Program-made: the position numbers and the translations under genes
Origin: Spartobacteria bacterium
GTDB lineage: Bacteria > Verrucomicrobiota > Verrucomicrobiia > Chthoniobacterales > UBA10450
DNA length: 64,000 nucleotides
Assembly: GCA_021325495.1 (NCBI GenBank)
Contig: JAJPGZ010000007.1
Location: 62,001-126,000, forward strand
Direction of reading: 5' to 3'
Shown here: positions 7,796-15,253 of the stretch, one piece after another
Numbering within the stretch: position 1 is the first letter of the stretch
How the letters are laid out: every line of letters starts with the position of its first letter
The notes under the pieces: model-generated
What the model was told of the DNA's origin: nothing
Databases searched by the model: none
The model's input: the letters and a program-made list of their open reading frames with translations, nothing else

Positions 7796-9688
7796 ATGAA
7801 AATCCTGCTGGTTGAAGATCATCCGGAAAGTCGGCATAGCCTGCAGCGCTTGATCGCGAACCGCGGCCATGAGGTCACCGGTGTGGGAAGCGCCGAAGAA
7901 GCCAAAGAAGCGCTGGCGCGAGAAAATTTCCCATTTTTGATCCTCGACTGGATGTTGCCCGGCCAGAGCGGGATCGAGCTCTGCCGCGAATTACGCGCGC
8001 AGCCACACGGCGATGAGACCTTCATTCTGCTTGTTACCGCCCGCGCGGATACGGCCGATCTCGAACAAGCGTTGGCCGCGGGGGCGAATGATTACCTGAC
8101 GAAGCCACTCAATGTCGATCTTATGAAGGTGCGTTTGTCCGTGGCCGAGCGTCAGATTCGCGAGCTGAACGAACGTAATCACGCGCGCGCGGCCTTACAA
8201 GAATCGGCGCGGGCGATGACGAGCGTGCTCGAAAACACGACCGACGGATTTTTCGCGCTCGATGGCGAAGGCAAGTTCACGTTCGTTAACCCACGCGCGG
8301 AGTTGTTGCTCAACCACAAACGGGACGATCTCATCGGCCACGCCATTTGGGAAAAATTGCCGCAACTGCGCAATTCGACTTTCGAGGAAAACTATCGCCG
8401 CGTCGTGGCGGAACAAATCGCGGTCGACTTCGAGGCACCCGACCCGACCGGAAACAGTTGCTTCGAAATTCGCGCTTATCCAAGCAACGGCGGCGTCTCC
8501 GTATTTTTCCGCGACGTGACGGATCGTAAACGCGCGGAAGAAGAACGGCTGACCACAAGCAAGCTGGAGTCGTTAGGCACACTCGCAGGGGGAATCGCAC
8601 ACGACCTGAACAACATTCTCACCGTCATTTCCGGCAACATCGGTCTGGCGCAAATCGAAGCACCGGCCGACGCGCCGAACCTGCTTTCATTCCTCTCCAA
8701 AGCCGGTCAGGCGGCGCAACACGCAGCGCATCTGTCCAGCCAACTGCTTACGTTCTCGAAAGGCGGCGCGCCGTTGAAACGCGTGACCTCAATTGCAGAA
8801 CTGCTCGCGCAGGCGGCCGAGTTTTCTCTTTACGGTTCCAACCTGCGCGCCGATGTCGAAATTCCGACCGATCTTTGGAATGCCGATGTCGATCCTGGGC
8901 AGATCGAGCAGGTCATTAATGCGCTCCTGATCAATGCGCGCGAAGCGATGCCGCACGGCGGCACCGTTCGCGTGCGCGCGCGGAACGTTCAGGTCGACGA
9001 ACAGTCGGGCGTTAATGTTGCGCCCGGCAATTACATTAAAGTCTCTGTCGCCGATCGTGGACCGGGCGTTTCCGAAGAGTTGGCCACGAAAATTTTCGAT
9101 CCGTATTTTACGACCAAGCCATCCGGCACCGGACTTGGTTTGTCGATCGGTTACTCGATCGTCAAAAAACATGGCGGGGTATTGCAATTGGAGAATTCCA
9201 CCAGTGAAGGCGCAACCTTTACATTCTATTTGCCGGGAAGCGCTGACCAAAGCATTCCAGCCTCGCCCACCAGCGCCGACCGTTCGGTTAGCTTGAGTAA
9301 TCAGCGCGTTCTGGTCATGGACGATGAACCGGCCATTCGCGAGCTCACTTCGCACTTGTTAGGCACGCTCGGCTACGAAGTCACGGCGGTGCCCGATGGG
9401 ATGGAAGCGGTGCGTGTTTACGAACGGGCGTATCGTCACGGCGAAAATTTTCAGGCTGTTATTCTCGATGCCACCATTCGCGGCGGCATGGGCGGCGTGG
9501 CCACGATCGAGCGTTTGCGCACCATCGATCCGCAAGTAACGGCCGTCATTTGCAGCGGCTATTCCGATGAAGCCGCGCTCTCGCGTTTTCTCACTTACGG
9601 ATTCCGAAGTGCGCTGCCGAAACCGTTTACGCGGCGCGAACTGGCCGATGCGTTACAACGCGCGTTCGAAGCGGAAAAGGAATTGTAA
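7796..9688 (+). CDS. Hybrid sensor histidine kinase with two receiver domains
   Basis: 630 residues. Receiver 1 (residues 1-125) has ILLVEDH, phosphoacceptor Asp in FLILDWMLPGQSG, and the Lys in YLTKPLN. A PAS domain follows (about 140-245: ALDGEGKFTFVNPRAE). The HisKA H-box is ESLGTLAGGIAHDLNNIL, as in the LuxQ/NtrB-like group. The HATPase region has VINALLINAREAMP, VADRGPGVSEEL and GTGLGLSIGYSIVKKHGG. Receiver 2 begins at RVLVMDDEPAIREL with Asp in AVILDATIRGG and KPF. It has no transmembrane segment, so it is a cytoplasmic phosphorelay protein with unknown target. The stop codon TAA is the first part of a 35-bp composite repeat. Confidence 0.92.
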   Translation: MKILLVEDHPESRHSLQRLIANRGHEVTGVGSAEEAKEALARENFPFLILDWMLPGQSGIELCRELRAQPHGDETFILLVTARADTADLEQALAAGANDYLTKPLNVDLMKVRLSVAERQIRELNERNHARAALQESARAMTSVLENTTDGFFALDGEGKFTFVNPRAELLLNHKRDDLIGHAIWEKLPQLRNSTFEENYRRVVAEQIAVDFEAPDPTGNSCFEIRAYPSNGGVSVFFRDVTDRKRAEEERLTTSKLESLGTLAGGIAHDLNNILTVISGNIGLAQIEAPADAPNLLSFLSKAGQAAQHAAHLSSQLLTFSKGGAPLKRVTSIAELLAQAAEFSLYGSNLRADVEIPTDLWNADVDPGQIEQVINALLINAREAMPHGGTVRVRARNVQVDEQSGVNVAPGNYIKVSVADRGPGVSEELATKIFDPYFTTKPSGTGLGLSIGYSIVKKHGGVLQLENSTSEGATFTFYLPGSADQSIPASPTSADRSVSLSNQRVLVMDDEPAIRELTSHLLGTLGYEVTAVPDGMEAVRVYERAYRHGENFQAVILDATIRGGMGGVATIERLRTIDPQVTAVICSGYSDEAALSRFLTYGFRSALPKPFTRRELADALQRAFEAEKEL

Positions 9689-9720
9689 GATCGATCCGCC
9701 TCGGGCGGGCAAGATCGACA
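9686..9720 (+). repeat. 35-bp composite repeat, copy 1 (at the kinase stop codon)
   Basis: TAAGATCGATCCGCCTC, then GGGCGGG, then CAAGATCGACA: two AAGATCGA words around a CCGCC-TCG-GGCGG palindrome. The same block, with two substitutions, sits at another stop codon at 56192-56226. Confidence 0.8.
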
Positions 9721-9729
9721 AGGTCGCCC

Positions 9730-10170
9730 TCAGCTCTTGCGCAATTTTTCCAGCTCCGCCACGAATGCCTCCGGGCCGCCGGGAAAATAACCGTCCCACA
9801 TCCAGACTTTTTTCCCCTCGCCGTTCAGCACCACGAATGTAGGAAATCCTTCAATGCCGTACTCGCCCGCGAGTTTCCGGTTTTGCACGCGCAGCACCTG
9901 GGGCTGCTCTTTCGCCCGCGGAAAATCTACTTCCAGCAACACGAGATTTTTAGTCGCGAAATCCTTGAATTGCGGTTTCGATAAGACGTCGCGATCCATG
10001 CGGATGCAGTAGCCGCACCAGTCCGAGCCGGTGAAATTGATAAAGAGAAGCTTATGCTGCGACTTCGCTTCCTCCTGCGCCTTTTGGTAGTCGGTTTCCC
10101 AACTATTCTCGGCGGCGGCGGAATGGAATGCGAAGGCGGCCGCAATGGCCACTAAAAAGCTGGTTTTCAC
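9730..10170 (-). CDS. Periplasmic thioredoxin-family protein
   Basis: About 146 residues. A GTG at 10170 gives the signal peptide KTSFLVAIAAAFAFHSAAA; a TTG at 10188 is also in frame. The mature part is a DsbD-gamma/thioredoxin_7-like domain with active site GSDWCGYCIRMD and the cis-proline turn EGFPTFVVLNGEGK. WCGYC differs from the classic WCGPC and is common in thioredoxin-like proteins that handle periplasmic thiols. It is convergent with the kinase gene and close to SWIB, with no obvious partner nearby. The role (disulfide reduction or thiol repair) is inferred from the family. Confidence 0.82.
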   Translation of the reverse strand: MKTSFLVAIAAAFAFHSAAAENSWETDYQKAQEEAKSQHKLLFINFTGSDWCGYCIRMDRDVLSKPQFKDFATKNLVLLEVDFPRAKEQPQVLRVQNRKLAGEYGIEGFPTFVVLNGEGKKVWMWDGYFPGGPEAFVAELEKLRKS

Positions 10171-10263
10171 GCGCACAATGTCGAGCAAAGCCCGACGCGA
10201 CGCAAGCTGGAGACTTTAGCCGCAGCCAACCGCCGCGGCCCAGCGCAAATGCGATTGTCGATC

Positions 10264-10542
10264 TTAGCGGATATGTCCGGAGACGAGCTTCGTCATCTCG
10301 AACATGCTCACCTGACTCTTGCCATTGAAGACCGCCTTCAATGCATCGTCGGCATTGATCATCGTTCTTTTCTTTTTGTCCTGCAGTCCGTTCTTCTTGA
10401 TGTAGTCCCAGAGTTTTTTGGTCATCTCCGAACGCGGAAGCGGCTTCGAACCGACAACGGCGGAGAGTTTGTCGTCGGGTTGCACTGGTCGCATAAACGC
10501 GGCGTTCGGTTTGCGTTTGGAAGGTGTTTTGGATTTCGGCAT
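10264..10542 (-). CDS. Stand-alone SWIB/MDM2-domain protein
   Basis: 92 residues: a lysine-rich N-terminus (PKSKTPSKRKPN) followed by a SWIB fold with LSAVVGSKPLPRSEMTKKLWDYIKKNGLQDKKKRTMINADDALKAVF and MFEMTKLVSGHI. SWIB domains are best known from eukaryotic SWI/SNF remodelers; bacterial versions occur in chlamydiae (also fused to topoisomerase I) and scattered other phyla. The basic tail suggests nucleic-acid contact. The function in bacteria is not established. The gene is single, with its stop codon at the edge of a TGTCGATCTT copy (10256-10265). Confidence 0.85.
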   Translation of the reverse strand: MPKSKTPSKRKPNAAFMRPVQPDDKLSAVVGSKPLPRSEMTKKLWDYIKKNGLQDKKKRTMINADDALKAVFNGKSQVSMFEMTKLVSGHIR

Positions 10543-10601
10543 AGAGGGTGATTAATCGCTCGCTCGTGCGAGGGCAACACTAAATTTTTCGCCCAACGAA
10601 A

Positions 10602-11774
10602 TTATTTTTTTGCCATCCGGCCCACCGCGATGGCCGCGATATCGTCCGCCGGCGCACTATTGTTATCGGTCGTCGCGCTTTGCCGCGCGAGATTCAACAA
10701 CAACGCTTCCATCGTCGGCGCCGATGTGTCGATCGATTCGAGCAATTGCTGGGGCGCGACCCGGCCGCGTTTGCCGCGATCGCCGCCGAGTAAACCGTCC
10801 GTGTAGAGAACGAACGAATCGCCTGGCGCAAGATCGACAATCGATTCCGTAAATTGCGCGCGATCGGCCAGGCCTAACGGCGGCGCGCTCGACCAAATCA
10901 ACTCGCGTTCGCCATTCGCGCGCAGCAGCAACAACGGTGGATGGCCGGCGCCGATCACGCTCGCGCGGCCGTTCGCCGGATCGAGCGCCACGCACATCGC
11001 GGTCATGAATTGCCGCGCGCCGAAGATGCTGCGGAAATCGTTGTTTACCGTGTTCATGACTGCGATCGGGTTCGCTTCCTCGTCGCTACCGTGGTGAAAA
11101 AGAAGTTTCGTTAGCGTCGTGAGCAAGGCGGCCGACGCGCCATGTCCGGTTGCATCCGCGATCCAAAACAACAGCCGGCCATCATCCAGCGGCAGCCAGC
11201 CGAAAATGTCGCCGCCTACTTGAATGACCGGCCGGAAAAACGTCGCGATGTCCCATCCTTCCAATTGCATTGGCTTTTGCGGAATGAGCGCCTGTTGCGT
11301 GAGTCGCGCCGATTCCAGATCGCGCTCGAGATTTTGCCGCCACGCTTCGAGTTCCTGGTTTTGCTTTTCTAATTCGCGGCGCATGTAACGCAGCCGCAAA
11401 TGCGTGTCGATGCGCGCGCGCAAGATCGACATGTTGATCGGCTTGGTCACGAAATCGTCCGCGCCCGCTTCCAGACAAATGACTTCGCTGCGTTCATCGG
11501 TATGACCGGTGAGCATGATCACCGGCATTTGCGACAACGTCGGGTCTTTTTCCGCCCGCAATTTCTTCAGCAACTCCGCGCCGTCCATTTGCGGCAATTC
11601 GTAATCAAGCAGGAGCAACGATGGTGGCTTTTCATGAATGCGCTCCCACGCCTCCAAACCGTCCGCCACTTCCGCGCACACCAGCCCGGTCCCGCAAATC
11701 GTCTTGCGCAACAATTCCCGCGTCAGCGGATCATCATCGATGATCAGAATTTCGGCGTTCGCGCGGTGGGGCAT
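10602..11774 (-). CDS. Response regulator with PP2C (SpoIIE/RsbU-type) phosphatase domain
   Basis: 390 residues. Receiver domain 1-125 (EILIIDDDPLTREL, phosphoacceptor in LLLLDYELPQMDG, Lys in FVTKPINM), a short coiled linker (LRYMRRELEKQNQELEAWR), then a PPM/SpoIIE phosphatase domain from about 170: GGDIFGWLPLDDGRLLFWIADATGHGASAAL, MNTVNNDFRS, GAGHPPLLLLR and FVLYTDGLLGG. Such proteins reverse serine phosphorylation of STAS antagonists in partner-switching pathways. A STAS protein and a second PP2C are encoded near 20.4-22.4 kb and are possible pathway members. A palindrome lies just upstream of the ATG. Two 10-mer copies (10830, 11422) lie inside. Confidence 0.9.
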   Translation of the reverse strand: MPHRANAEILIIDDDPLTRELLRKTICGTGLVCAEVADGLEAWERIHEKPPSLLLLDYELPQMDGAELLKKLRAEKDPTLSQMPVIMLTGHTDERSEVICLEAGADDFVTKPINMSILRARIDTHLRLRYMRRELEKQNQELEAWRQNLERDLESARLTQQALIPQKPMQLEGWDIATFFRPVIQVGGDIFGWLPLDDGRLLFWIADATGHGASAALLTTLTKLLFHHGSDEEANPIAVMNTVNNDFRSIFGARQFMTAMCVALDPANGRASVIGAGHPPLLLLRANGERELIWSSAPPLGLADRAQFTESIVDLAPGDSFVLYTDGLLGGDRGKRGRVAPQQLLESIDTSAPTMEALLLNLARQSATTDNNSAPADDIAAIAVGRMAKK

Positions 11775-11786
11775 GACTTTAGTTCA

Positions 11787-11803
11787 ATTTACGAATCGTA
11801 AAT
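11787..11803. promoter_or_regulatory. Palindromic operator candidate between divergent genes
   Basis: ATTTACGA-A-TCGTAAAT is a perfect 8-bp inverted repeat with a one-base centre. It lies 13 bases upstream of the receiver-phosphatase ATG and about 110 bases upstream of the divergent lipoprotein gene. Its AT richness contrasts with the surroundings. It could be a dimeric repressor site; the binding protein is unknown. Confidence 0.35.
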
Positions 11804-11915
11804 GCTCGCGCCACTTTCCGTATCAAATTGTCGATCTTTTCGCGCTCACCGTTCCCGCTTTTGCATTGGCAACGAATGAGAAGCCGGGTACGTTCGTCCA
11901 AATCTTTCGATTGCC

Positions 11916-12311
11916 ATGAAATACGCGCTTCCTTTGCTCGCTGCCCTCTTCGTTTCCGCCTGCGATTCGGTTGATCAACCACCGCAGCAAGTACGGCACC
12001 GCGTTGCAAAATATCCGCCGGAAGGCCAGCCGCCTCCGCCTTACCCGCCGCAACAGCAACCATTCAATCCCAACGGCCAGCCGCAAACCGAATCAACCAC
12101 CAGCACCACCACGACCGAGGCCGGTCCCGCGCCAACCGCCGCGGCGACGACGAAATCGAAAGGTGATTATCCCTATGGCATTCCTGTTCCGGGCAAACCG
12201 CATTTGGTCGAAAGCCCCTACTCGCCTGGAAAATTTGTCGATGTCGAAGGGTTCGGCCCCGGCCAGGAAGTGAAAGATCCTTACACCGGAAAAATCTTTC
12301 TCGTTCCCTGA
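11916..12311 (+). CDS. Small proline-rich lipoprotein with KDPYTGKIFLVP C-terminus
   Basis: 131 residues. The signal peptide ends in a lipobox (ALFVSAC, cysteine at about residue 16). A low-complexity Pro/Gln/Thr linker follows, then a short conserved-looking end, GIPVPGKPHLVESP...KFVDVEGFGPGQEVKDPYTGKIFLVP. The same end (KYVDVTGYPSGSKVKDPYSGKIFLVP) closes a second protein at 58273-58656, so this is a paralogous family within the window. I do not recognise a named domain. A surface or periplasmic anchor with a small C-terminal module is a guess. Confidence 0.7.
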   Translation: MKYALPLLAALFVSACDSVDQPPQQVRHRVAKYPPEGQPPPPYPPQQQPFNPNGQPQTESTTSTTTTEAGPAPTAAATTKSKGDYPYGIPVPGKPHLVESPYSPGKFVDVEGFGPGQEVKDPYTGKIFLVP

Positions 12312-12312
12312 C

Positions 12313-12350
12313 AAGATCGACATCTTGGAAGATCGACAATCGATCTTTGC
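12313..12350 (+). repeat. AAGATCGACA pair forming two short hairpins
   Basis: Exact copies at 12313 and 12329 (16-bp period). The first sits in CAAGAT-CGAC-ATCTTG. The second forms AAGATCGA-CAA-TCGATCTT, a perfect 8-bp stem. There is no T-run, so neither is a classic terminator, although the pair lies between the lipoprotein stop and aroA. Confidence 0.6.
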
Positions 12351-12398
12351 CGAAACTAGTTTGCGGCCTGCGTAGGCCGTGCGACATCTCCTGATCGT

Positions 12399-13751
12399 AT
12401 GGAATTGAGGGTCAAACGCGCGCCGCGCATCGACACGGAAATCAGCGTCCCCGGCGACAAAAGCATTTCGCATCGCGCCGCCATCATCGCCGCGCTTTCA
12501 AACGGCATCTGCACGCTGCGTGGATTTTTGCCGAGCGAAGATTGCATGCACACGGTCAATGCGCTGCGCGCGCTCGGCATTCAGATCGATCAACCTGAGC
12601 CCGACGTTCTCGTAGTTCATGGAAAGAAACGCGTCCTCACTCCACCCGCGCACGACATCGATTGCGGCAATTCCGGAACGACCATGCGTTTGCTCGCCGG
12701 TTTACTTGCGGGACAAACATTCGAGAGCCGCCTCGTCGGCGACGCCTCGCTTTCGCGGCGACCGATGGATCGCGTCATCGCGCCGCTTCGGCAGATGGGC
12801 GCGAACATTGTCGCTGAGGGTCCCGAGCACACGCCGCCATTGCGTATTCACGGCGGCTCGCTCAAAGGAATTCATTACCGGTCGCCCATTGCCAGCGCGC
12901 AGGTAAAGAGCGCAATTCTTTTGGCCGGAATGTTCGCAAAAGGTAAGACGACGATTGATGAACCTTCCGTGAGTCGAAATCACACCGAGCTCATCTTTAA
13001 TTATTTTCTCGTGCGCACGGCCAAGCCCGAAGACGGCTGCATCAGCGTTTTCGGCGGACAAATTCCCGAATCACGCGACTTCGATATTCCGGGCGATCTT
13101 TCTTCCGCCGCGTTTTGGCTCGTCGCGGCCGCAGCGCAACCGGGCGGGCACTTGTTAGTCCGTCACGTCGGTTTGAACGACACCCGCACGGCCTTGTTAG
13201 GCGTGCTCGTGCGCATGGGCGCGCAGGTGCGTGAAGCGATTGAAGATGTCGATCAACTGGAACATCGCGGCGTCATCGAAGTCACCGGCGCGCCATTGAA
13301 GGGAACCGTCATTCAAGGAAAAGAAGTTCCGATGTTGATCGACGAACTGCCCGCGCTCGCGGTCGCCGGTGCGCTCGCTAATGGAACAACAATTATTCGT
13401 CACGCGGCCGAATTACGCGTGAAAGAAACCGATCGCATCGCCGCCATCGCGCACAATCTCCGCATCATGGGCGTGCAAGTGATCGAAATGACGGACGGCT
13501 TGGAAATTCACGGGCCGGCGCCGTTGCGCGGCGCGAAGCTGGCCAGCTTTGGTGATCATCGCATCGCGATGGCCTTCGCCATCGCCGGACTTTTCGCCGA
13601 CGGCGACACCATTATTCAAGACGCCGATTGCATTCGGACGTCTTATCCCGGTTTCGAATCGGTGCTCGAGGAATTCGTTAGTCCAAAACGAATGACTTCG
13701 ACCACGCCCGTCATCGGTTCGCTCTCGCCCGCGCGTCTCGAAGAAGCGTGA
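12399..13751 (+). CDS. aroA: 3-phosphoshikimate 1-carboxyvinyltransferase AroA (EPSP synthase)
   Basis: Transfers enolpyruvyl from PEP to shikimate-3-phosphate, step 6 of the shikimate pathway. 450 residues with the expected motifs: ISVPGDKSISHRAAIIAAL, DCGNSGTTMRLLAGLLA, GDASLSRRPMDRVIAPLRQMGA, QVKSAILLAGMFA, IPGDLSSAAFWLVAAA, and RVKETDRIAAIAHNLRIMG near the end, then FGDHRIAMAFAIAG. It begins an overlapping operon with cmk (GTGA junction) and plsC. The pairing of aroA with cmk is common in bacteria. The last 20 residues (RMTSTTPVIGSLSPARLEEA) extend beyond the usual end. Confidence 0.96.
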   Translation: MELRVKRAPRIDTEISVPGDKSISHRAAIIAALSNGICTLRGFLPSEDCMHTVNALRALGIQIDQPEPDVLVVHGKKRVLTPPAHDIDCGNSGTTMRLLAGLLAGQTFESRLVGDASLSRRPMDRVIAPLRQMGANIVAEGPEHTPPLRIHGGSLKGIHYRSPIASAQVKSAILLAGMFAKGKTTIDEPSVSRNHTELIFNYFLVRTAKPEDGCISVFGGQIPESRDFDIPGDLSSAAFWLVAAAAQPGGHLLVRHVGLNDTRTALLGVLVRMGAQVREAIEDVDQLEHRGVIEVTGAPLKGTVIQGKEVPMLIDELPALAVAGALANGTTIIRHAAELRVKETDRIAAIAHNLRIMGVQVIEMTDGLEIHGPAPLRGAKLASFGDHRIAMAFAIAGLFADGDTIIQDADCIRTSYPGFESVLEEFVSPKRMTSTTPVIGSLSPARLEEA

Positions 13752-14410
13752 GCGAAGATCGACATCGTCACGTCATCGCGATCGACGGGCCGGCTGCTTC
13801 CGGCAAGAGCAGCGTCGCGCGCGCGCTCGCGCGCAAACTCGGTTTCGTTTACGTGAATTCGGGCGCGATGTATCGCGCGGTCACCTGGTTCGTTCTCCAA
13901 AATAATGTCGATCCCGACGACGCAAATGCAGTTGTCGATCTTGTCGAACGCGCGCAGATCCAATGCGAGATCGCGGAGAACGAATCGCGCATTCGCATCG
14001 ACGATGTCGATCCAACGCCGCATTTGCGGCAAGACCGGGTGAACAATGCTGTCTCGCGCGTGAGCAGCATTCCGCGCGTGCGCGAGATTCTCGTCGCGAA
14101 AATGCGCGGATGCCCGGGTGACCGCGACATTGTCATCGAAGGTCGCGACATCGGTTCGGTCGTTTTTCCCGACACCGAGTTCAAGTTTTACATCGACGCT
14201 TCGCCGGAAGTGCGTTCGCGCCGGCGCGCGGCCGAAGGTTTGTCCGATGAAATTCGTGCTCGCGATCACGCCGATTCGTCGCGTGCGACCGCGCCGCTCG
14301 TTATTGCGAAGGACGCGGAGTTCATCGACACCTCGCACATCAACGTGAATGAAGTTGTCGATCTTATCGTTAGGCGTTTGCGCGAAAAAGGTTTGCCGGC
14401 CGCGCAATGA
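13748..14410 (+). CDS. cmk: Cytidylate kinase Cmk
   Basis: Phosphorylates CMP/dCMP with ATP. 220 residues. The P-loop IDGPAASGKSSVARALARKLGF is at residues about 10-30, followed by YVNSGAMYRAVTW (substrate site), VSSIPRVREILVAKMR, and VIEGRDIGSVVFPDTEFKFYIDASPEVRSRRR with the lid arginines. The start is GTG at 13748, overlapping the aroA stop (GTGA); the stop overlaps the plsC ATG. Three exact 10-mer copies are present (13755, 13933, 14356). The last is followed at once by TCGTTAGGC, so both dispersed words are adjacent. Confidence 0.95.
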   Translation: MSEDRHRHVIAIDGPAASGKSSVARALARKLGFVYVNSGAMYRAVTWFVLQNNVDPDDANAVVDLVERAQIQCEIAENESRIRIDDVDPTPHLRQDRVNNAVSRVSSIPRVREILVAKMRGCPGDRDIVIEGRDIGSVVFPDTEFKFYIDASPEVRSRRRAAEGLSDEIRARDHADSSRATAPLVIAKDAEFIDTSHINVNEVVDLIVRRLREKGLPAAQ

Positions 14411-15027
14411 ATTTTTGGTACTGGTTCGGCTATCACAGCTCGCGCGTTCTCGCGCAAATCTTCTATCGCTTCCGCATCGTTCATCGCGAACGCATGATTC
14501 AAAGCGGTCCGGTCATCGTGGCCATGAACCACGAAAGTTTTTTCGATCCCCCGCTCGCCGGCAACGCCTGCGATCGCCCGATTTTTTTTCTCGCGAAGAA
14601 ATCGCTCATGGATGTTCCCCTGCTCGGTTGGTTTTTGCCGAAGCTCAACGTCATCCCGGTCGATCTCGAAGGGACCGATCGCAGCGCGATCAAAGCGATC
14701 ATCCGCGTTCTGCAATCGGGAAACGGCGCGCTCGTTTTTCCGGAAGGCTCGCGCACGCCGAATGGCGAATTGCAACCGGCGCAACCGGGACTTGGACTCA
14801 TCATCGCGAAAACGCGCGCGCCGGTCGTGCCGATGCGAATCTTCGGCGCTTACAAGGCGTGGCCGATCGGCGGAAAAATTCGTCTTGGCCCGCGCATCAC
14901 CGTCGTGGTCGGCGAACCGATTTATTTTTCCGACGATGAACTCGCCGGCCGCGGCCGGGATTTGTATCAGCGCTTGAGCCAGCGCGTGATGGACGCGATC
15001 GCCGCGATCAAGATCGACAACGATTAG
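14407..15027 (+). CDS. plsC: 1-acyl-sn-glycerol-3-phosphate acyltransferase (PlsC family)
   Basis: 206 residues. The catalytic NHxxxxD box is NHESFFDPPLAG (near residue 40). The glycerophosphate-binding motif is FPEGSRTPNGELQPAQPG, then PVVPMRIFGAYKAWP. It acylates lysophosphatidic acid at the membrane in phospholipid synthesis. A hydrophobic start (NFWYWFGYHSSRVLAQIFYRF) is consistent with membrane association. It follows cmk by ATGA overlap, a frequent order. The C-terminus IAAIKIDND is encoded partly by an AAGATCGACA copy at 15010. Confidence 0.92.
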   Translation: MNFWYWFGYHSSRVLAQIFYRFRIVHRERMIQSGPVIVAMNHESFFDPPLAGNACDRPIFFLAKKSLMDVPLLGWFLPKLNVIPVDLEGTDRSAIKAIIRVLQSGNGALVFPEGSRTPNGELQPAQPGLGLIIAKTRAPVVPMRIFGAYKAWPIGGKIRLGPRITVVVGEPIYFSDDELAGRGRDLYQRLSQRVMDAIAAIKIDND

Positions 15028-15048
15028 ATCGACATCGATATTTCGCGC

Positions 15049-15222
15049 GTGGCTGAAGAAGAGAAAATTTCGCCGCGGGCGAAACGCGCGATCATTGTCG
15101 TGTTCATCGTGATGGCGTTGCTCGCGCTTTACTCGAATGTGCAACGACTTCGACGCGACAAACTCGAACAGGCCACGGTCACGCCGGTTGAAACCGCCTC
15201 GCCCTCGCCCAGTCCGCGTTGA
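15049..15222 (+). CDS. Small single-pass membrane protein, 57 residues
   Basis: A short reading frame from GTG 15049 to TGA 15222: a charged N-terminus (AEEEKISPRAKRA), one transmembrane helix (IIVVFIVMALLALYS), then a basic stretch (NVQRLRRDKLEQ) and a Ser/Pro tail (ASPSPSPR). It sits 21 bases after plsC in the same frame, separated by the TAG stop. I do not recognise a family. The clean hydrophobic helix with flanking charges makes it credible, but no strong ribosome site is visible. Confidence 0.5.
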   Translation: MAEEEKISPRAKRAIIVVFIVMALLALYSNVQRLRRDKLEQATVTPVETASPSPSPR

Positions 15223-15253
15223 ATATCGCAGCGGGTTCGTGGTCTAACGCGTC

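Noticed and set aside
14266-15144. 292-residue minus-strand reading frame across cmk/plsC
   Set aside because: Lies opposite two clear enzymes and has a His/Arg/Asp-rich composition typical of antisense frames.
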